Positions 61,087 to 64,000 of a stretch of 64,000 nt of DNA are shown here, in pieces. The notes under the pieces were generated by a model, which was not told the origin of the DNA, searched no databases, and saw only the letters and a list, made by a program, of their open reading frames with translations. The position numbers were made by a program, and so were the translations under genes. Origin of the DNA: Candidatus Saccharimonadota bacterium (lineage in GTDB: Bacteria; Patescibacteriota; Saccharimonadia; Saccharimonadales; UBA4665); contig PLTT01000002.1 of the NCBI GenBank assembly GCA_003164595.1, positions 19,437 to 83,436 on the forward strand, given 5' to 3'. Position 1 is the first letter of the stretch. Every line of letters begins with the position of its first letter.

Positions 61087-64000
61087 TTAGTTACCGGTGA
61101 TTGATATTGTGTTGGCAGTTATAGTATCGCCCGCAAGGCTAGTCCCAATTGCTGGGAACACGTAGATGTTTTCCGCACTGGTCGTAGTGATGGTGGTTGA
61201 AGCGTTAGTATTCATCCACTCCGGAGTAATAGTTGAAGTAGTTCCACCGAAGTTTGCTATTCCACTACCGATAGCTGTTGTCGCGGTTTGACAGTTAATC
61301 TGATAGTTCAACGACCACGGTAGGTTGGTTGAAGTTGCTGGAGTCGTATAGGCAGGCGAAGCCACACCTATTGGCGTATCGGATGCCTTAGCAACATTCG
61401 TGCCCCAATACACACCGAGACTTAAGGTTATTGCAGTTGTACTGCTGTATACTCCACCCATAGTTATAGTTATAACTCTTCCAGGGGTACAGTAGTTGGC
61501 TGCTAAAGAGGCAGGGTTACTAAATGCTGCGCAGACCGTAGTACATGTATTAACCGTCGATATAGCCGTGTTAGATGCCAATAGTCCTCCCAGACAGTTT
61601 TCCCAAGTACCGACCTCACCACACCGGAAATTACCAGTATATGAGTTATAATACATTGCACCATTAACTTCAGTAGGATCTCCGGTTGTGTTCTTGTTGT
61701 CTAGGCCCAACAAGTAGCCGGTGCCATCGCCACCGGTGCCACTCCCTATAATCACACTATTAGCGGATGTATTCACCGTCAACAGACTCACTGAGGTAGC
61801 GTTTTGAACCTGGAAATCCGTGGCAGATGTCGAGCCCGTAAATAACGCCGTACCAACATCATCAAGCGAAGCTGAAGGTGCCGCGCTGTTTATGCCTAGA
61901 TAGTTATTTGTGCTATCCCAGTTTAGGTTACCAACGATTGGCGATACGCTGTTAATCCCAAAATCACCAGCTACGCTACCAAGCTTAGTTACAAGTAATC
62001 CCTTGATGTAGTGATTATTGGTCGATCCACCGGTTCTAGAGCCGAACCCAAAGTTCAAGTCACTTGTGTTACGTGTGTAGATATCAGAAGTAGTTAGAAC
62101 CACAACGCCATCCCACCTCACAGTAATAACATTGTACCTAATTTGGATGTCGACATTGTGCCAAGCATTATTACCAATATTAGCTTCAGCGACAGATGCT
62201 AGTGGGTTAGCGCCACCACCAGAAAGACATTGGTTACCGTCAGTGAAGCTTGCCCAAGCAATCCCAATACAGCCATGGTACTCACTGAAATAGATAATAT
62301 AACCTTGAGCCATTCCAGTACCGTACTCCGTTGTCGGTGTTGCGTTAGCGTAACTATAGAACCAAGTTGCATCTGCGCCAGTACCACCTCCAGCCTTAAA
62401 CTGGAATTGAATCTCTTCAAACGGCACTTGAGAGAAATTCCAGTTAACCGAACCGCTCTCAAAAGTCGTAGAGGTATCAGTTAATTGAATGCCATTTGCA
62501 GTTGAGTATGATGTATAGGCACCAGTTAGGGTAGCTTGTGGATAGGATTGGCCAGTAACCGTTGGGTTATTCAAGCCATCCCAATATGCTAGAGCTGGCG
62601 AAGTTAGCGCTACGCCAGCGGTAGACAACCCCACATTACCGGACGAGTCAACACCAAGAAGTTGCGAGAAGTTTGAGGAGGCAGTTGATGATGACGTTAG
62701 ATCTGAGAATTGCAGTCCAGAGTTACCGCTAACCGTAGAGTTAAGAACTAGTTTGTCATTAGATGTATCTACGGTCACTATGGGGACGGCTGATGAATTT
62801 TCCACTTGGAAAGCGGTGGTTGAAACGGTCGAAGGAGCTATAACAGTATTGCCAGTACTGCCAAATGTGTCAACATTTACGCCAGCACTGTTCCTTATAT
62901 CCAATATATCTTGAGAGCTACCTACTCCAGCTTCCAAGACTCCGGCTACCGATCCAGTGTCGGGAGCTTGGACATTAAAATTACCAAATTGAGTAGATAC
63001 TGAATTATTTATCGCCGTGGAGCTAATAAAGGCATTGAATAGCATGGCAACTGAATTATAGTTTACGCTACTACTGCCCAGTAAGACTCGGCCGTTGTAA
63101 CCTCCTACAGTTCCAGCGGTGCTGCTAAGATCGTAATCAACAACGTTACTTTGGCCACCCGCGCTTGTCGTACATGTCCAGGTTGTTCCAGCTGACGGCA
63201 CATTAGGACAACTACCCCCAGATCCTAATCCAGCGCTTTGATCATTAGCGAAACCATAATATAGTTCCCCACTCTGCGATGGAGCTAGGTTGGCCATATT
63301 AAGCGTTGATGTATTAGTCGAGGAAGACGCTACACCCAAAGCATCTATTCCCCAAGTTGAACTACTAGTAACTCCTTGAGCGGTAAACTCGGTAACATCT
63401 ACCTCGGCCGTTCCACTGCTTAGAGTCCCTGAGTGAGTAAGTGTCAAAGCATGGGTACCGGTTGAAGTAACCGTACCAAACCAAGTTTCCACTCGAAGAG
63501 CTGAACCTACAGCTGCGTTAACTTGTCCGGCCGTCCAAGTAGTTACTCCCCCACCTGAGATACTTGTAACGCTCCCAGCCGTAGATGGCAAAGAAGTAGT
63601 CACTACCATAAGGTCACCAACATTTGTAGGTGCCACTGAGCTTAGAGTACCACCAGTGACAGTTGTTCCTGATGTGGCTGTTCCAGACCAACTTCCTCCT
63701 GCAACGGCTGATATGGTGGGGGTAGTATTATAACAAGACGTAAACTGTAATTGGCCAGGGCTACTTACGGAGCCACTTTCAAGGCAAAGATTAGAGGTTG
63801 GGGTACTTATTGGCAGAGTTAAGCTGTAGGCTGCAGTGCCTGAAGAAGCAGAAAGCTGAATGGTGTTAGAGTTTGTTCCGTCATCGAAAACTAGATCACC
63901 GGCATTCCCGCTTTGATTACCTAGAACCACTTTATTACCACTAGTGTCGACGCTTAATATGTTGTTAGAAGAAGAATTCTGCACTTGGAAAGCTGTAGTG
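61087..64000 (-). CDS. Second giant surface protein with lectin-like domain (5' end beyond window)
   Basis: At least 970 codons, Ser/Thr/Gly/Asn-rich, open at the right edge. It shares units with the 48155-53428 protein: the AFQVQN-SS-VDT-VVLG repeat (three copies), a domain beginning VGDLMVVTTSLPS that parallels VGDLAVMMYHYNS there, and a MYYNSYTGNFRCG unit. Residues encoded at about 61980-62600 form a concanavalin/LamG-like lectin domain (EEIQFQFKAGGGTGADATWF, NNAWHNVDIQIRYNVITVRWDG, key stretch WHNVDIQIRY). C-terminal beta-rich tail without anchor motif. Probably a paralogous adhesin. Confidence 0.75.
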   Translation of the reverse strand, partial: TTAFQVQNSSSNNILSVDTSGNKVVLGNQSGNAGDLVFDDGTNSNTIQLSASSGTAAYSLTLPISTPTSNLCLESGSVSSPGQLQFTSCYNTTPTISAVAGGSWSGTATSGTTVTGGTLSSVAPTNVGDLMVVTTSLPSTAGSVTSISGGGVTTWTAGQVNAAVGSALRVETWFGTVTSTGTHALTLTHSGTLSSGTAEVDVTEFTAQGVTSSSTWGIDALGVASSSTNTSTLNMANLAPSQSGELYYGFANDQSAGLGSGGSCPNVPSAGTTWTCTTSAGGQSNVVDYDLSSTAGTVGGYNGRVLLGSSSVNYNSVAMLFNAFISSTAINNSVSTQFGNFNVQAPDTGSVAGVLEAGVGSSQDILDIRNSAGVNVDTFGSTGNTVIAPSTVSTTAFQVENSSAVPIVTVDTSNDKLVLNSTVSGNSGLQFSDLTSSSTASSNFSQLLGVDSSGNVGLSTAGVALTSPALAYWDGLNNPTVTGQSYPQATLTGAYTSYSTANGIQLTDTSTTFESGSVNWNFSQVPFEEIQFQFKAGGGTGADATWFYSYANATPTTEYGTGMAQGYIIYFSEYHGCIGIAWASFTDGNQCLSGGGANPLASVAEANIGNNAWHNVDIQIRYNVITVRWDGVVVLTTSDIYTRNTSDLNFGFGSRTGGSTNNHYIKGLLVTKLGSVAGDFGINSVSPIVGNLNWDSTNNYLGINSAAPSASLDDVGTALFTGSTSATDFQVQNATSVSLLTVNTSANSVIIGSGTGGDGTGYLLGLDNKNTTGDPTEVNGAMYYNSYTGNFRCGEVGTWENCLGGLLASNTAISTVNTCTTVCAAFSNPASLAANYCTPGRVITITMGGVYSSTTAITLSLGVYWGTNVAKASDTPIGVASPAYTTPATSTNLPWSLNYQINCQTATTAIGSGIANFGGTTSTITPEWMNTNASTTITTTSAENIYVFPAIGTSLAGDTITANTISITGN

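Noticed and set aside
1..64000. tRNA, rRNA, CRISPR or insertion sequences
   Set aside because: Intergenic regions are short; I found no cloverleaf or T-loop consensus, no regularly spaced repeats and no transposase.

Overview
This window reads as chromosomal DNA of a bacterium of the Candidate Phyla Radiation (Patescibacteria), most like Candidatus Saccharibacteria (TM7). That placement is inference. It rests on small, tightly packed housekeeping genes, short or simplified family members (EF-Ts 198 aa, ProS 418 aa, MraZ 123 aa, RecO 230 aa), a Gram-positive style division and wall gene set, and almost no metabolic genes. Both RF1 and RF2 are present and no gene needs UGA readthrough, which argues for the standard code and against the UGA=Gly lineages (Gracilibacteria, Absconditabacteria). 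I see no tRNA or rRNA gene, CRISPR array, insertion sequence or prophage.

Layout. 1-6.8 kb (minus): a reduced dcw cluster, mraZ-rsmH-ftsL-like-ftsI-mraY-ftsW-murG, without the mur ligases. Its promoter overlaps phased GTGGGT repeats typical of MraZ operators, and two perfect DnaA boxes lie just upstream. 6.9-16 kb (minus): yvcK, a NYN nuclease, glyS, recO, a two-component-like pair that has lost both phosphorylation residues, a membrane-tethered methyltransferase, xseAB and a UPF0104 membrane protein. 16-17.6 kb (plus): a Trm11-like methyltransferase and rpmA. 17.7-23.6 kb (minus): pyrG, then the module ftsE-ftsX-CHAP hydrolase-S41 protease, which resembles FtsEX-PcsB. 23.7-40.3 kb: mostly translation and secretion (prfB, secA, hpf, serS, lysS, greA, proS, frr, tsf, rpsB) with membrane proteases (M16, CPBP, RseP).

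40.5-53.4 kb is the most distinctive part. A 5.3 kb gene for a secreted mosaic protein with a LVIVD-type propeller heads a minus-strand run. It is followed by a small membrane protein, a secreted Ig/Fn3-like protein ending in a cysteine-less thioredoxin-like domain, a membrane sensor that ends where HAMP and kinase domains would begin, and a single-domain response regulator. A complete hybrid-type 7TM-PAS histidine kinase converges on it from the other side. At 60.5-64 kb a second, divergent copy of the surface-protein plus small-membrane-protein pair occurs, the large gene running off the right edge. I propose these form a surface attachment system with built-in sensing; this is inference.

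53.5-60.3 kb between them holds rpmE-prfA-prmC (plus), HtrA, a polytopic membrane protein, signal peptidase I and parAB.

Gene expression signals are unusual. At least nine genes have a consensus -10 hexamer ending only 6-8 nt before the start codon, which predicts leaderless mRNAs. Several division genes instead carry tracts of AAAAAC repeats directly before the start codon. Classic Shine-Dalgarno sites occur at a minority (hpf, tsf, rpsB, ctpA).
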